Shown piece by piece: positions 1-7,475 of a DNA stretch of 18,562 bases. Position 1 is the stretch's first letter. Each line of letters begins with the position of its first letter. This DNA is from Nanobdellota archaeon (lineage in GTDB: Archaea > Nanobdellota > Nanobdellia > Parvarchaeales > Parvarchaeaceae). The position numbers and the translations under genes are program-made. The stretch is from assembly GCA_021818905.1 (NCBI GenBank), contig JAKASS010000017.1:1-18562 (forward strand), given 5' to 3'. The notes under the pieces were generated by a model. The model was not told the DNA's origin, did no database searches, and worked only from the letters and a program-made list of their open reading frames with translations.

Positions 1-51
1 TATGTCTTCCTCAGGTTCTTCTTTTTCTTTTTTTACAGATTTCTTTGCCAT
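1..51 (-). CDS. N-terminal fragment of an unidentified lysine/glutamate-rich protein
   Basis: An ATG on the minus strand at 51-49 opens a frame reading MAKKSVKKEKEEPEEDI that runs off the left edge after 17 codons. A strong Shine-Dalgarno (GGGGAGGT, plus-strand 57-64) lies about 6 nt before the ATG, which supports a real start. The visible residues are a charged, low-complexity tail of the sort found at the N-terminus of many archaeal nucleic-acid-binding proteins, and they do not identify the family. The gene is divergent from the rnp4 operon, and both promoters must lie in 65-199. Confidence 0.6.
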   Translation of the reverse strand, partial: MAKKSVKKEKEEPEEDI

Positions 52-167
52 TCAAAACCTCCCCGTTAAGATGTCCACTAGCAGGAATTTCATCTTATTC
101 TGTAAGAGAAAAGACTTCTTTATAAAGATTTCTATGCCCCGGAATTTGGAAAATATTACAAATTATC

Positions 168-180
168 ATATTTTTAAAAG
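168..180 (+). promoter_or_regulatory. Archaeal TATA box for the rnp4-rps19e-ftsY operon
   Basis: The A/T element tatttttaaaag is centred about 26 nt upstream of the ATG at 200, the usual archaeal TATA-to-transcription-start distance. Transcription would begin at or next to the start codon, giving a leaderless message. No Shine-Dalgarno is evident before this ATG, which agrees. A second TATA-like string (tttataaaga, about 117-126) lies further upstream and could be an alternative. Confidence 0.5.
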
Positions 181-199
181 TCAGGCTATTAACATCTGT

Positions 200-508
200 A
201 TGATCAAAAGAAAAGACAAAACCGCGTTCAAGAGAGACTTTGATTTTCTTGTGAACGAAGCGAAAGCACTTTACGATTCGGATAGGGAACTTTCTGAAAG
301 ATACGCGTACATCGCATATAAGATATACCTGTCAAAAAAGCTCGCTTTATCCAAACAGGAAAAAGTTTTAATATGCAAACGCTGTAATAAAATACTTATA
401 CCCGGCAAGACGGCAGTCGTGCGCCTCGCAAAAAAGGCGATAACCTACAAATGTTTAAATTGCGGTAATGTTAGGAAATTAGGATATGATAAGAGCATCG
501 GACGTTAA
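200..508 (+). CDS. rnp4: RNase P protein component 4 (Rpr2/Rpp21 family)
   Basis: This 102-aa protein is the Rpp21/Rpr2 subunit of archaeal RNase P, which binds RNase P RNA with Rpp29 and supports removal of tRNA 5' leaders. What is seen: a basic helical N-terminal half with the pattern ERYAYIAYKIYLSKK typical of the family, then a zinc ribbon with C59-x2-C62 (CKRC) and C85-x2-C88 (CLNCG). The frame is open back to the left edge, but the ATG at 200 gives the normal family length and sits about 26 nt after a TATA box; the upstream in-frame codons look non-coding. The 3' end overlaps rps19e by 23 nt, so the two are probably co-translated. The RNase P RNA gene lies at the other end of this window. 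Confidence 0.88.
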   Translation: MIKRKDKTAFKRDFDFLVNEAKALYDSDRELSERYAYIAYKIYLSKKLALSKQEKVLICKRCNKILIPGKTAVVRLAKKAITYKCLNCGNVRKLGYDKSIGR

Positions 509-917
509 CCAAATCGAACTTGTGAATGTATTAGCACAGGAGCTTAAGAAGGATAGATTATTGAACCCCCCGAACTGGTCTAAATTCGCAAAGACCGGTT
601 CATCTAAGGACCGCATTCCGTCACAGGACGACTGGTGGTACTTGAGGGGCGCAAGTATATTGAGAAGACTTTACACTGACAGAAGACCGATAGGCGTCAG
701 TCGATTAAGAAGAATGTATGGCGACAAGGAGAAGAACAGATACAGCGGTAGACACTTTAGACCTGCGGGCGGCGCAGCCATAAGGAAGCTTTTGCAGCAG
801 TTGGAACAAGCAGGATTAGTAAAAAAAGTAAAGATAAAGGATAGGCCTGGCAGGAGGATAGCACCCAAAGGGATTTCTTTAGCCGACAGGACAGCGAAAG
901 CTATTTCCAGCAAATAA
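486..917 (+). CDS. rps19e: Small ribosomal subunit protein eS19 (S19e)
   Basis: At 143 aa this is the normal length for archaeal S19e, a head protein of the 30S subunit found only in archaea and eukaryotes. Family signatures are clear: NPPNWSKFAKTGSSKDR, then QDDWWYLRGASILRRLY, then GRHFRPAGGAAIRKLLQQLE and the basic tail GRRIAPKGISLADR. The start MIRASDVNQIEL aligns with the usual short N-terminus before the first helix, so the ATG inside the end of rnp4 (23-nt overlap, different frame) is preferred. The next gene begins 1 nt after its stop codon. Confidence 0.95.
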   Translation: MIRASDVNQIELVNVLAQELKKDRLLNPPNWSKFAKTGSSKDRIPSQDDWWYLRGASILRRLYTDRRPIGVSRLRRMYGDKEKNRYSGRHFRPAGGAAIRKLLQQLEQAGLVKKVKIKDRPGRRIAPKGISLADRTAKAISSK

Positions 918-918
918 T

Positions 919-1209
919 ATGCAATTACCTAATCAGCTAGATAGAGAAGAATTGGAGCAAAGGAAGAGGATGGAAAAATTAAAGCAGGAACTATTCGCAA
1001 AATACCTTACAAAGGAGGCTCGTGAAAGATTAGGTAATCTTAGATATGCGCACCCAGAACTCGCCGAGAGCGTAGAAAATATGCTGCTCCAATCTGCATT
1101 AGCCAATAGGATAAAGGGAATAATAGACGATGAAAAACTGAAAGAACTTCTAAATGCCATTTCGCAGCCAAAGAACGAAAAGAAAATAGTTTTCAACAGG
1201 AAAATATGA
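919..1209 (+). CDS. PDCD5/TFAR19-family DNA-binding protein
   Basis: A 96-aa highly charged, mostly helical protein of the archaeal PDCD5 (TFAR19, MTH1615-type) family. The diagnostic core is visible: LTKEARERLGNLRYAHPELAESVEN followed by LQSALANRIKGIIDDEKLKELL, the compact triple-helix bundle, then a basic tail ending in VFNRKI. Archaeal members bind DNA weakly; their precise role is unknown, and the conserved position beside rps19e and rpl39e suggests a link to translation or ribosome synthesis. The stop overlaps the start of rpl39e as ATGA. Confidence 0.9.
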   Translation: MQLPNQLDREELEQRKRMEKLKQELFAKYLTKEARERLGNLRYAHPELAESVENMLLQSALANRIKGIIDDEKLKELLNAISQPKNEKKIVFNRKI

Positions 1210-1352
1210 GTAGGAACAAATCCGCTAAAAATAAAAGAGCATTGATAAAGCAGGCTAGGAAAACCAGCAGACCGCCGGTCTTCGCGCAATTAAGGAAATT
1301 CGGCACGAGAAGGATAGATAGGTCGCGGCTCAACCAAAACGTAGGCAGGTAA
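1206..1352 (+). CDS. rpl39e: Large ribosomal subunit protein eL39 (L39e), divergent
   Basis: A 48-aa basic protein starting MSRNKSAKNKRALIKQARK and ending in an RRIDRSRLNQNVGR tail. It begins at an ATGA overlap with the PDCD5-like gene and ends 1 nt before rpl31e. In archaea the gene between PDCD5 and rpl31e is normally rpl39e, which encodes a 50-51 aa extended protein lining the peptide exit tunnel. Size, basicity and the R-PPVF segment (compare R-VPVW in typical L39e) support this. However, the conserved C-terminal Trp-Arg-Arg motif is absent, so the protein is diverged and the assignment rests largely on gene order. Confidence 0.72.
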   Translation: MSRNKSAKNKRALIKQARKTSRPPVFAQLRKFGTRRIDRSRLNQNVGR

Positions 1353-1353
1353 A

Positions 1354-1629
1354 ATGGCAGAACAAAGAATAATGACGATAAACCTTAGAAAAGCCATATC
1401 GGCCGTTCCTAGATACAAAAGAGCCTCGGCCGCGGCGAAATTCATGTCACAATTTGTTGGCAGGCATATGAAGGCGGACCGGGTCCGTATCGATATTCCA
1501 GTTAACAACGAACTGTTCAAGAATAGCATACAAAATCCCCCGATTAGAATGAGGGTAATCTGCTCAAAAGACGATAAAAAAGTAGTTACCGTAAGCCTGA
1601 TAAAGACAGAAACCGCAGGGAAGAAATAA
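1354..1629 (+). CDS. rpl31e: Large ribosomal subunit protein eL31 (L31e)
   Basis: A 91-aa protein of normal length for archaeal L31e, which sits beside the polypeptide exit. Recognisable segments are RIMTINLRKAISAVPRYKRA (N-terminal strand and helix), AAKFMSQFVGRHMKADRVRID and the C-terminal strand KKVVTVSLI. An AGGT-type Shine-Dalgarno (ggcaggtaaaATG) precedes the start. The gene lies 1 nt after rpl39e and 1 nt before pfdA. In many euryarchaea the following genes are aIF6 and L18ae/LX; these are missing here. Confidence 0.92.
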   Translation: MAEQRIMTINLRKAISAVPRYKRASAAAKFMSQFVGRHMKADRVRIDIPVNNELFKNSIQNPPIRMRVICSKDDKKVVTVSLIKTETAGKK

Positions 1630-1630
1630 A

Positions 1631-2059
1631 ATGGAAATAAACGAGGAAGACCTCAGCAAGCGTCTTCTAGAGATCGAATACATAAGGCGGGAAGTAGAAA
1701 ACTACATCAATGCGCTGAACGCATTGCAGATGACACAAGAGTCTTTAACTCATTCCCTTCTTGGGCTAAGCGGACTAAAGGGCGGGCAGAACAAAGAAAT
1801 AATGGTCCCTTACAGCCAGGATATATTTTTTAGAGGCGTCCTCTCCGATACGTCTTTAGCATTGGTAAATATAGGAAGCAATATATTCAGAAATTTATCG
1901 ATGCAGGACTTAAAAGCAAAATTAGAGAAGGACCTAGAGGAAGTAGAAAAGAATGTGGAGCAGATAGCCGAAATAATCCAGAAATTACAGGAGGAAGGTT
2001 CTAAATTAGAGCGCGAAGCAAACGAGATGTATAGGCAATATAACACGGCCCTCAAATAG
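1631..2059 (+). CDS. pfdA: Prefoldin alpha subunit (GimC)
   Basis: A 142-aa protein with long coiled coils at both ends (residues about 5-45 and 95-140) around a central beta-hairpin region (EIMVPYSQDIFFRGVLSD ... ALVNIGSNIF). This is the arrangement of prefoldin alpha, whose hairpins build the beta-barrel base of the alpha2beta4 hexamer that hands unfolded proteins to the thermosome. Length and the neighbours rpl31e upstream and ftsY downstream (2-nt gap) are those of archaeal pfdA. A GGGA-type Shine-Dalgarno occurs before the ATG, inside the end of rpl31e. Confidence 0.93.
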   Translation: MEINEEDLSKRLLEIEYIRREVENYINALNALQMTQESLTHSLLGLSGLKGGQNKEIMVPYSQDIFFRGVLSDTSLALVNIGSNIFRNLSMQDLKAKLEKDLEEVEKNVEQIAEIIQKLQEEGSKLEREANEMYRQYNTALK

Positions 2060-2061
2060 GT

Positions 2062-3216
2062 ATGTTTGATTTTATAAAGAAAAAAATAAAAGATTCTATA
2101 AATTCTATACAGAAAAAGCTTGTAAAAGAGGAAGAATCCGAAGAGAAGAAGCTTGAGGAACATGGACAAGTAGCAGAAAATAAAAGCCAAGAGAGGATGG
2201 CCGAAGCGCCAGTCAAAAACGAACATGCAGACGCGGTCGCCATAAAAGAGAAGCAAGCAGAGACACTGGAGAGTAAAGGAACCGAAAGGCAGACAGCAGT
2301 CGGGGAAAGCGAGCAGAAACCTACAGAAAAGAAAAAAGAAACAAGCGAAGAATCAGGCAAGAAACATCGCATATTCTCCCACAAGATAAATGAGGACGAT
2401 ATCGCTGGGATATACAGCGGGATAAGAGATGCCTTGCTAGAGAACAATGTAGCACTCGTGGTCCTTGAAGCGATACACAATGACCTTAGAGAAAACCTAG
2501 TAGGCAAGGAAGTCTCATTTTTAAGCAACAAGAAAGAGATAGAGGCAGCGATTAAAAAAAGCATATCCGATGTAATGCTAGAATACCCTGTAGAGAAGCT
2601 CCTCTCAGAAATCAAACAAAAGAAGCCATATACGATTTTATTTGTCGGAGTTAACGGTGCCGGCAAGACAACTACGCTGGCAAAGCTGATAAGGTTCTTT
2701 TTAAAGCGGGGCCTGAAGATCATTGTATCTGCTAGCGACACGTTCAGGGCCGCCTCGATAGAGCAATTGGAGATACATACAAGTAAATTAGGAGTTAAAA
2801 TAATAAAGCACAATTACGGTGCGGACCCGGCTGCCGTGGCTTTCGACGCAATAAAATACGCTAAATCTTATGGAGCGGATTTAGTTTTAGTTGATACCGC
2901 AGGAAGGAGTGACATAAACAAGAACCTGATAGATGAACTTAAAAAAGTAAAAAGAGTCAGCAAACCGGATTTAACCATCTTCATAGGCGATGCTCTTACC
3001 GGTAACGATGCCGTAAACCAGGCCAAGATATTCGATAAGGAAATAGGCATAGACGCCACAATCCTGTCTAAAGCCGATGTAGACAAGAAAGGCGGTGCCG
3101 TAATCTCTATCTCTTATGTCACCAAAAAACCTATAATGTTCTTAGGGACAGGCCAAGGTTATGACGACTTGGTTCCTTTCGATAAGGAGAAAACCGCGGG
3201 GTTCCTTTTAGATTAA
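2062..3216 (+). CDS. ftsY: Signal recognition particle receptor FtsY
   Basis: A 384-aa SRP receptor GTPase that docks SRP54-bound ribosomes at the membrane. Residues 1-105 form a lysine/glutamate-rich A domain with a short amphipathic N-terminus (MFDFIKKKIKDSINSIQ) suited to membrane contact. The N domain follows (about 110-185), then the G domain: P-loop GVNGAGKT (196-203), the DTFRAASIEQL insertion-box element, DTAGRSD (G3), LSKADVDKKGG (G4) and the C-terminal GTGQGYDDLVPFD closing motif of SRP GTPases. It is the last gene of the operon and ends 3 nt from the end of the convergent glycosyltransferase, so the two transcripts must terminate within each other's coding regions or overlap. Confidence 0.96.
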   Translation: MFDFIKKKIKDSINSIQKKLVKEEESEEKKLEEHGQVAENKSQERMAEAPVKNEHADAVAIKEKQAETLESKGTERQTAVGESEQKPTEKKKETSEESGKKHRIFSHKINEDDIAGIYSGIRDALLENNVALVVLEAIHNDLRENLVGKEVSFLSNKKEIEAAIKKSISDVMLEYPVEKLLSEIKQKKPYTILFVGVNGAGKTTTLAKLIRFFLKRGLKIIVSASDTFRAASIEQLEIHTSKLGVKIIKHNYGADPAAVAFDAIKYAKSYGADLVLVDTAGRSDINKNLIDELKKVKRVSKPDLTIFIGDALTGNDAVNQAKIFDKEIGIDATILSKADVDKKGGAVISISYVTKKPIMFLGTGQGYDDLVPFDKEKTAGFLLD

Positions 3217-3219
3217 ATA

Positions 3220-3936
3220 TTATCTCACAGGTTCGTAAAAATCTAGAGGAAGAACTTTATTCTTCAGGACTTTTAAAGTAAAAGCGTATGTAGCCGTCAT
3301 GCAGTACGAAAACAGTCCGAAATTCTGCACGCGACGATCTGACGTATAACACTTTGCATTAGTGAGAAGTTTTAGTTTGCCGGATTTAAGTACTTCCTTA
3401 TTCAAATCAAAATTGCTGAAGATAGGGGTTCGTTCGTCAAATCCGTTTGTGTTTAAGAACGCTTCCTTCTCATAAAAACAACAGCAGGGATATGAAAGAC
3501 CCGAGTTAAGCATGGCCCCCAGATAGTATATCGGATTTATTATGTACGCTCTAAACATTTCATAAAATTTATTTTTCGTTGCCCATTCTATCAATGGGAA
3601 ACCTGCGATGGTGCCTATTTCCGTTTCTCTTTTGAATACGGATAAGCAATCCGGCCACATTGTCGTGTCGGCGTCTAGGAAAACTAGAAATTTCCCCTTT
3701 GAACCCAATGCGCCGAAATTCCTAGCGTAAGATGCGCCGGCTTTAGTCGAATTCAAAACGGTAGCACCGTATTCTTTGGCTATCTGGATAGTCCCGTCTA
3801 CGGAATTAAAGTCAGATACTATTATCTCATAATCTTGGAATTTCTGTCGCTTTATGCTTTCTAAAGTCTCACGCAGATAACTACCTTCAGAAAACGTCGG
3901 TATTATTATACTGAAAAAAGGTCCGGTGTCCGCCAT
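3220..3936 (-). CDS. Family 2 (GT-A) glycosyltransferase
   Basis: A 238-aa soluble GT2-type enzyme that would transfer a sugar from a nucleotide-sugar to an acceptor at the cytosolic membrane face. The N-terminus FFSIIIPTFSEGSYLRETLESI is the classic GT2 beta-strand and helix; SDFNSVDGT follows at the nucleotide-binding site, GASYARNFGA at 68-76, and the metal-binding DAD at 88-90. The C-terminal half retains NGFDERTPIFSNFDLN (acceptor region) and a basic SDRR before FG. No membrane-spanning segment is certain. It lies 37 nt downstream of the surface protein gene on the same strand; glycosylation of that Asn-rich surface protein is a reasonable but unproven inference. A TATA-like acttaaattt lies about 25 nt before the ATG, so it may have its own promoter. 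Confidence 0.85.
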   Translation of the reverse strand: MADTGPFFSIIIPTFSEGSYLRETLESIKRQKFQDYEIIVSDFNSVDGTIQIAKEYGATVLNSTKAGASYARNFGALGSKGKFLVFLDADTTMWPDCLSVFKRETEIGTIAGFPLIEWATKNKFYEMFRAYIINPIYYLGAMLNSGLSYPCCCFYEKEAFLNTNGFDERTPIFSNFDLNKEVLKSGKLKLLTNAKCYTSDRRVQNFGLFSYCMTATYAFTLKVLKNKVLPLDFYEPVR

Positions 3937-3973
3937 AATAGGTTTTGTATCTACACAAATTTAAGTGTGATTT

Positions 3974-5842
3974 TTATTGTACGCCTTCGAATAAAACGGA
4001 TGGCATAATATCGTTTGGTGGTAATGACCTAATATTAAACCACTGTATAAACGCCATAACATTAGAATCTGATCTGAGTGATGCAAAATCATATCCAGAA
4101 TACGCATAACTAACGGTATAAAGTTCGTTTGTATTAATGTTTTCTCCATATGCCGTCGTCGCCGTATCCCAACCACTATAATATGTAAGAGAATTCAGAG
4201 CGCCGCCGGCTGGCGTACTAGCCCCGCTTCCAACGAGTAATGAATTTGGATTACCCCCGCCCCCGAATCGTGAATGGTTTTCTGTTCCGAGAGCCATATT
4301 TACAGTACCAGTCGCATTTAGATAGTAGGCTAGATCATATGCGTCTACCGTAAAATTATACAGGGTCTTGCTTAATAACCCAGACCAATTGCCGTTATAC
4401 AGTTTAAGGCCGTTGTCTATCGAATAAACTAGATGGCTGCCCGTGTTATTAAATGTCTGCCAAATAGCCAAGTTTAACGTCGTTCCTTTGAAATTGTCAT
4501 ATAGGATTGGAAATACTGTATTCCCGTCGTCATATTCTGCATATGTGGGCGAAAGTCCGGGTGCTTCGCCCGTATTATAATTGTTTAACATGCTTTCTTG
4601 TTTGGGATAAAAACCCATCTGTACTTCTAATTCAGAATCTGCAGGTATCTTAGCCGTTTTTAACCAGTATATGGTCTGCGTACTGGCTGAGCCAGGGGTT
4701 AAAAAATTAACATTATTATTTGTTCCGTCATATTTAGAATTAATCGCATCAGCCAGGTTCCCAGCCATCGGCCACCACCCGCTAAGTAATAACGTGCCTT
4801 CGAATGGTGCGCCCCCGGCGCCCCCAGTGTATAATTTATTCGCTATGTTCTGATTTAATTCTATATCGTATATCTGGATATTTGCTATACTTCCATTGAA
4901 ATATTTCCCTGAATTACCTGTGCCAATCAATAAATTATATGGAGAATTTCCACTCCAAGGGGTAGCAAGCAGTCCGCTGTCTAGCCTGCCGCTGAAATTC
5001 CAAAGTTGACCGTTAAGATAAGCGCTGAACGAACCGTTTATTGCATTATAAGATACGACTAAGTCATACCATTGGTATGTCGTGGTTATATTTCCTATTA
5101 TAGTAGTGTCATAATTACCCGTTCCATTGTATATGCCAAAAACCGTTGAACCATTTTGAGCCCATTCTATCTCGAAACCATTAGTAGAAGAACCATGGGG
5201 CGCCGCAGAGGCCAAAAGATCTACCGTGCCGGCCGAAGGCCTGCCGATTGGATAAAACCAAAAGCTTATCGTAATGGGGCCCTTCTCGGTTTTAAATGTA
5301 GAATTTGCGTAGCCATCAATGCCATTGAACGTGGCGATATTCCCACCCTCTAGCCAAGACGGGATGATAGTCCCATTTGGGTACGAGAATTGCACGTTCT
5401 GCAGGTTTGAATCTTCATAATCCAAATAAATAGATGAATTTACGGCAACCCTCTGCTGGAAAGGTGATGGGGTGGGGGTGTCTTGTCCATTTGCTAAATA
5501 TATTACGACCGATGGTATTGACGCGATGCTTGCGTGACTCCCGCTTACGCTAATCCCATAGCTGAAGTTTATGTTGTAAGAGCTTGTAAACTCTTTTACT
5601 ATGGAAGTTAAAGAAGAAGTTACCAGTGAATCTGCCGCTGAAGAAGGCCCCAGACTTTGCAGGAAAGAATACTGGTTCAATAAGTTATAAGCTACGGCGT
5701 CAGAAGAGGCCAAGTTGCTTTGCTGCAGGTTTAAGTTCTGGTCTGACGTCAAGTTATCGTATTCTAATGTGAAGATGGCTATTATGACGGTTATTAAAAG
5801 CACTGCGAAGAAGATAGTAACGAACTGGCCTTTTGAGTTCAT
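3974..5842 (-). CDS. Cell-surface LamG-like / DUF2341-like protein with class III signal
   Basis: A 622-aa exported protein. The N-terminus MNSKGQFVTIFFAVLL has the K-G-Q motif and following hydrophobic stretch (residues 6-25) of archaeal class III (type IV pilin-like) signal peptides, so it may be cut after the Gly by a PibD/EppA-type peptidase. Residues about 165-365 resemble a LamG/concanavalin-type carbohydrate-binding beta-sandwich (FNGIDGYANS, ITISFWFYP, QWYDLVVSYNA, GSIANIQIYDIELN). Residues about 390-622 resemble DUF2341: ADSELEVQMGFYP, EYDDGNTVFPILYDNF and the closing IRSLPPNDIMPSVLFEGVQ. There are many N-x-S/T sites. A GGGAGGAT Shine-Dalgarno (5853-5860) precedes the ATG. The role is probably adhesion or sugar binding; no catalytic motif was seen. 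Domain names come from pattern recognition, not a search. Confidence 0.75.
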   Translation of the reverse strand: MNSKGQFVTIFFAVLLITVIIAIFTLEYDNLTSDQNLNLQQSNLASSDAVAYNLLNQYSFLQSLGPSSAADSLVTSSLTSIVKEFTSSYNINFSYGISVSGSHASIASIPSVVIYLANGQDTPTPSPFQQRVAVNSSIYLDYEDSNLQNVQFSYPNGTIIPSWLEGGNIATFNGIDGYANSTFKTEKGPITISFWFYPIGRPSAGTVDLLASAAPHGSSTNGFEIEWAQNGSTVFGIYNGTGNYDTTIIGNITTTYQWYDLVVSYNAINGSFSAYLNGQLWNFSGRLDSGLLATPWSGNSPYNLLIGTGNSGKYFNGSIANIQIYDIELNQNIANKLYTGGAGGAPFEGTLLLSGWWPMAGNLADAINSKYDGTNNNVNFLTPGSASTQTIYWLKTAKIPADSELEVQMGFYPKQESMLNNYNTGEAPGLSPTYAEYDDGNTVFPILYDNFKGTTLNLAIWQTFNNTGSHLVYSIDNGLKLYNGNWSGLLSKTLYNFTVDAYDLAYYLNATGTVNMALGTENHSRFGGGGNPNSLLVGSGASTPAGGALNSLTYYSGWDTATTAYGENINTNELYTVSYAYSGYDFASLRSDSNVMAFIQWFNIRSLPPNDIMPSVLFEGVQ

Positions 5843-5905
5843 AAAATTTAATATCCTCCCGCATATTTAATCTTATATCGCTTAGAATGTAAAATTGGGT
5901 GTAAA
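5843..5905. promoter_or_regulatory. Divergent promoter region between the surface protein gene and elp3
   Basis: These 63 nt hold the start signals for both flanking genes. Two A/T elements, gcatatttaatc (5861-5872) and cttatatcgc (5872-5881), lie at suitable distances for a plus-strand start close to the elp3 ATG at 5906, and their complements can serve the minus strand. The minus-strand gene also has a Shine-Dalgarno (GGAGG, 5855-5859), so its transcript has a leader. The elp3 ATG lacks an evident Shine-Dalgarno and may be leaderless. Confidence 0.4.
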
Positions 5906-7474
5906 ATGGAAAATTCGATGGGGGCTTTTTTGCCTTTATTCAAATCCTCTCTAGAAGAAGGCAGGATAAAAGACAAAAGGACCTTATTATCAGAAAAGAG
6001 AAGGATATGCGAATCTCTCAACACGGCGGAAATACCGAAGAATGGCGAGATACTGTCGATGTTGGAAAAGAAGTACATATCAAAGTTCTCAGACGTATTG
6101 AAATCAAAGCCGATAAGGACACTTTCGGGGGTTACAGTTGTAGCGCTTATGACCAAGCCTTTTGATTGTCCGCACGGAGTATGTCTTTTCTGCCCCGGGG
6201 GTACCCGTGTAAACACCCCCCAGGCGTATACGGGCTTTGAACCCGCGGCTAGGAGAGCGAAAGGCAATAATTATGATCCATACGCCCAAGTCCAAGCAAG
6301 GTTGAAGCATTATCTTTTTATGGGCTATGAACCCCAGAAAGTAGAGATAATCGCGATAGGCGGGACGTTTACCACGCTGCCAAAGTCTTATAGGGACGAT
6401 TTTGTAACAAATGTTTATCGCGCGCTTAACGACTTTCCTAAAAATCTAAGAGACGAGCATGTCTCTCTGCAGGAGCAGAAAGAGATAAATGAGACTGCCG
6501 AAACAAGATGCGTCGCTTTAGCCATAGAAACAAAACCGGAAAGATGTGGCATTGCAGATGTAAATCAGCTTTTAGAATATGGCGTGACCCGCGTAGAAAT
6601 GGGGGTCCAAAGCGTCTATGACGATGTACTAAAGAAAAATAACAGGGGGCATACCATCGCAGACGTAAAGGCGTCGTCCAGATTATTGAGAGACAATGCG
6701 TACAAGGTAGATTACCACGTGATGCTTAATCTCCCGTTCTCAGATATAGACAAAGACAGGCAGACGATAAAAGAGGTCTATGAAGACGACGGCTTAAAGC
6801 CCGATGCCATAAAAATATACCCTACGCTCGTGATAAAAGGCACTGGCCTATACAATTTATGGGAAAAGGGAATGCACACGATCTATCCAATAGACGATAT
6901 TATAGATTTGATAGTGCAAGCAGAAGTTTCTGCCCCAAGATGGCTGCGCATAATGAGAGTGGAAAGAGACATCCCGTCCAATCTAATAGAGGATGGCGTT
7001 AAGGTTACAAACTTAAGGCAGCTAGTTTCGGAAAGGATAAGAGAGATGGGTAAACAAGCGAATGACATAAGGAGCAGGGAGATAGGGCACGTACAGCTTT
7101 TAAATGACACGATAATAAAAATGAAAAGAGAAAATTACAGGGCGTCTGGAGGTGACGAGATCTTTCTTAGCATCGACGACGTAGCCAATGATGCGATAAT
7201 AGGCTTTATTCGGCTGAGGATACCAGATGGTTCGCCAGAAAGCTTAGTTAGAGAACTTCATGTCTACGGCGAACAGAAGACCATAGCTTCAGAAAATCTA
7301 GGCGGCTTCCAGCACAAGGGATTTGGCAGACAATTGCTAGAAGAAGCTGAGCGGATAACGAAAAGTGAATATTCGCTCAATAAAATCAAAATAATATCGG
7401 GGGTAGGCGTGAGAGAATACTACCGGAAAGAAGGATATAGGCTCGAAGCGCCGTATATGGTAAAGGAAATATAA
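5906..7474 (+). CDS. elp3: Elp3 tRNA wobble-uridine (cm5U34) synthase
   Basis: A 522-aa radical SAM/acetyltransferase fusion that installs the carboxymethyl group on U34 of tRNAs from acetyl-CoA. The radical SAM cluster is C88-x4-C93-x2-C96 in PFDCPHGVCLFCPGG, followed by EPAARRAKGNNYDPY, AIGGTFTTLP, the ETRCVALAIETKPERCG region and GVTRVEMGVQSVYD, all standard Elp3 landmarks. The C-terminus (from about 390) is a GNAT domain with ELHVYGEQ, HKGFGRQLLEEAERI (acetyl-CoA loop) and GVGVREYYRKEGY. Length is typical for archaeal Elp3. It heads the run elp3-KH-top6B-top6A with only 1 nt to the next start, so the four are probably cotranscribed. Many archaea have Rio1 kinase in this position before the KH gene. 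Confidence 0.95.
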   Translation: MENSMGAFLPLFKSSLEEGRIKDKRTLLSEKRRICESLNTAEIPKNGEILSMLEKKYISKFSDVLKSKPIRTLSGVTVVALMTKPFDCPHGVCLFCPGGTRVNTPQAYTGFEPAARRAKGNNYDPYAQVQARLKHYLFMGYEPQKVEIIAIGGTFTTLPKSYRDDFVTNVYRALNDFPKNLRDEHVSLQEQKEINETAETRCVALAIETKPERCGIADVNQLLEYGVTRVEMGVQSVYDDVLKKNNRGHTIADVKASSRLLRDNAYKVDYHVMLNLPFSDIDKDRQTIKEVYEDDGLKPDAIKIYPTLVIKGTGLYNLWEKGMHTIYPIDDIIDLIVQAEVSAPRWLRIMRVERDIPSNLIEDGVKVTNLRQLVSERIREMGKQANDIRSREIGHVQLLNDTIIKMKRENYRASGGDEIFLSIDDVANDAIIGFIRLRIPDGSPESLVRELHVYGEQKTIASENLGGFQHKGFGRQLLEEAERITKSEYSLNKIKIISGVGVREYYRKEGYRLEAPYMVKEI

Positions 7475-7475
7475 C

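Noticed and set aside
2-199. Upstream extension of the rnp4 frame (66 extra codons)
   Set aside because: The frame is open by chance; the extension crosses the divergent gene start and a TATA box, and the ATG at 200 gives the normal Rpr2 length.
2052-2813. 253-codon minus-strand frame opposite ftsY
   Set aside because: It is Ser/Phe/Leu-rich, typical of antisense to Lys/Glu-rich coding sequence, and ftsY is certain.
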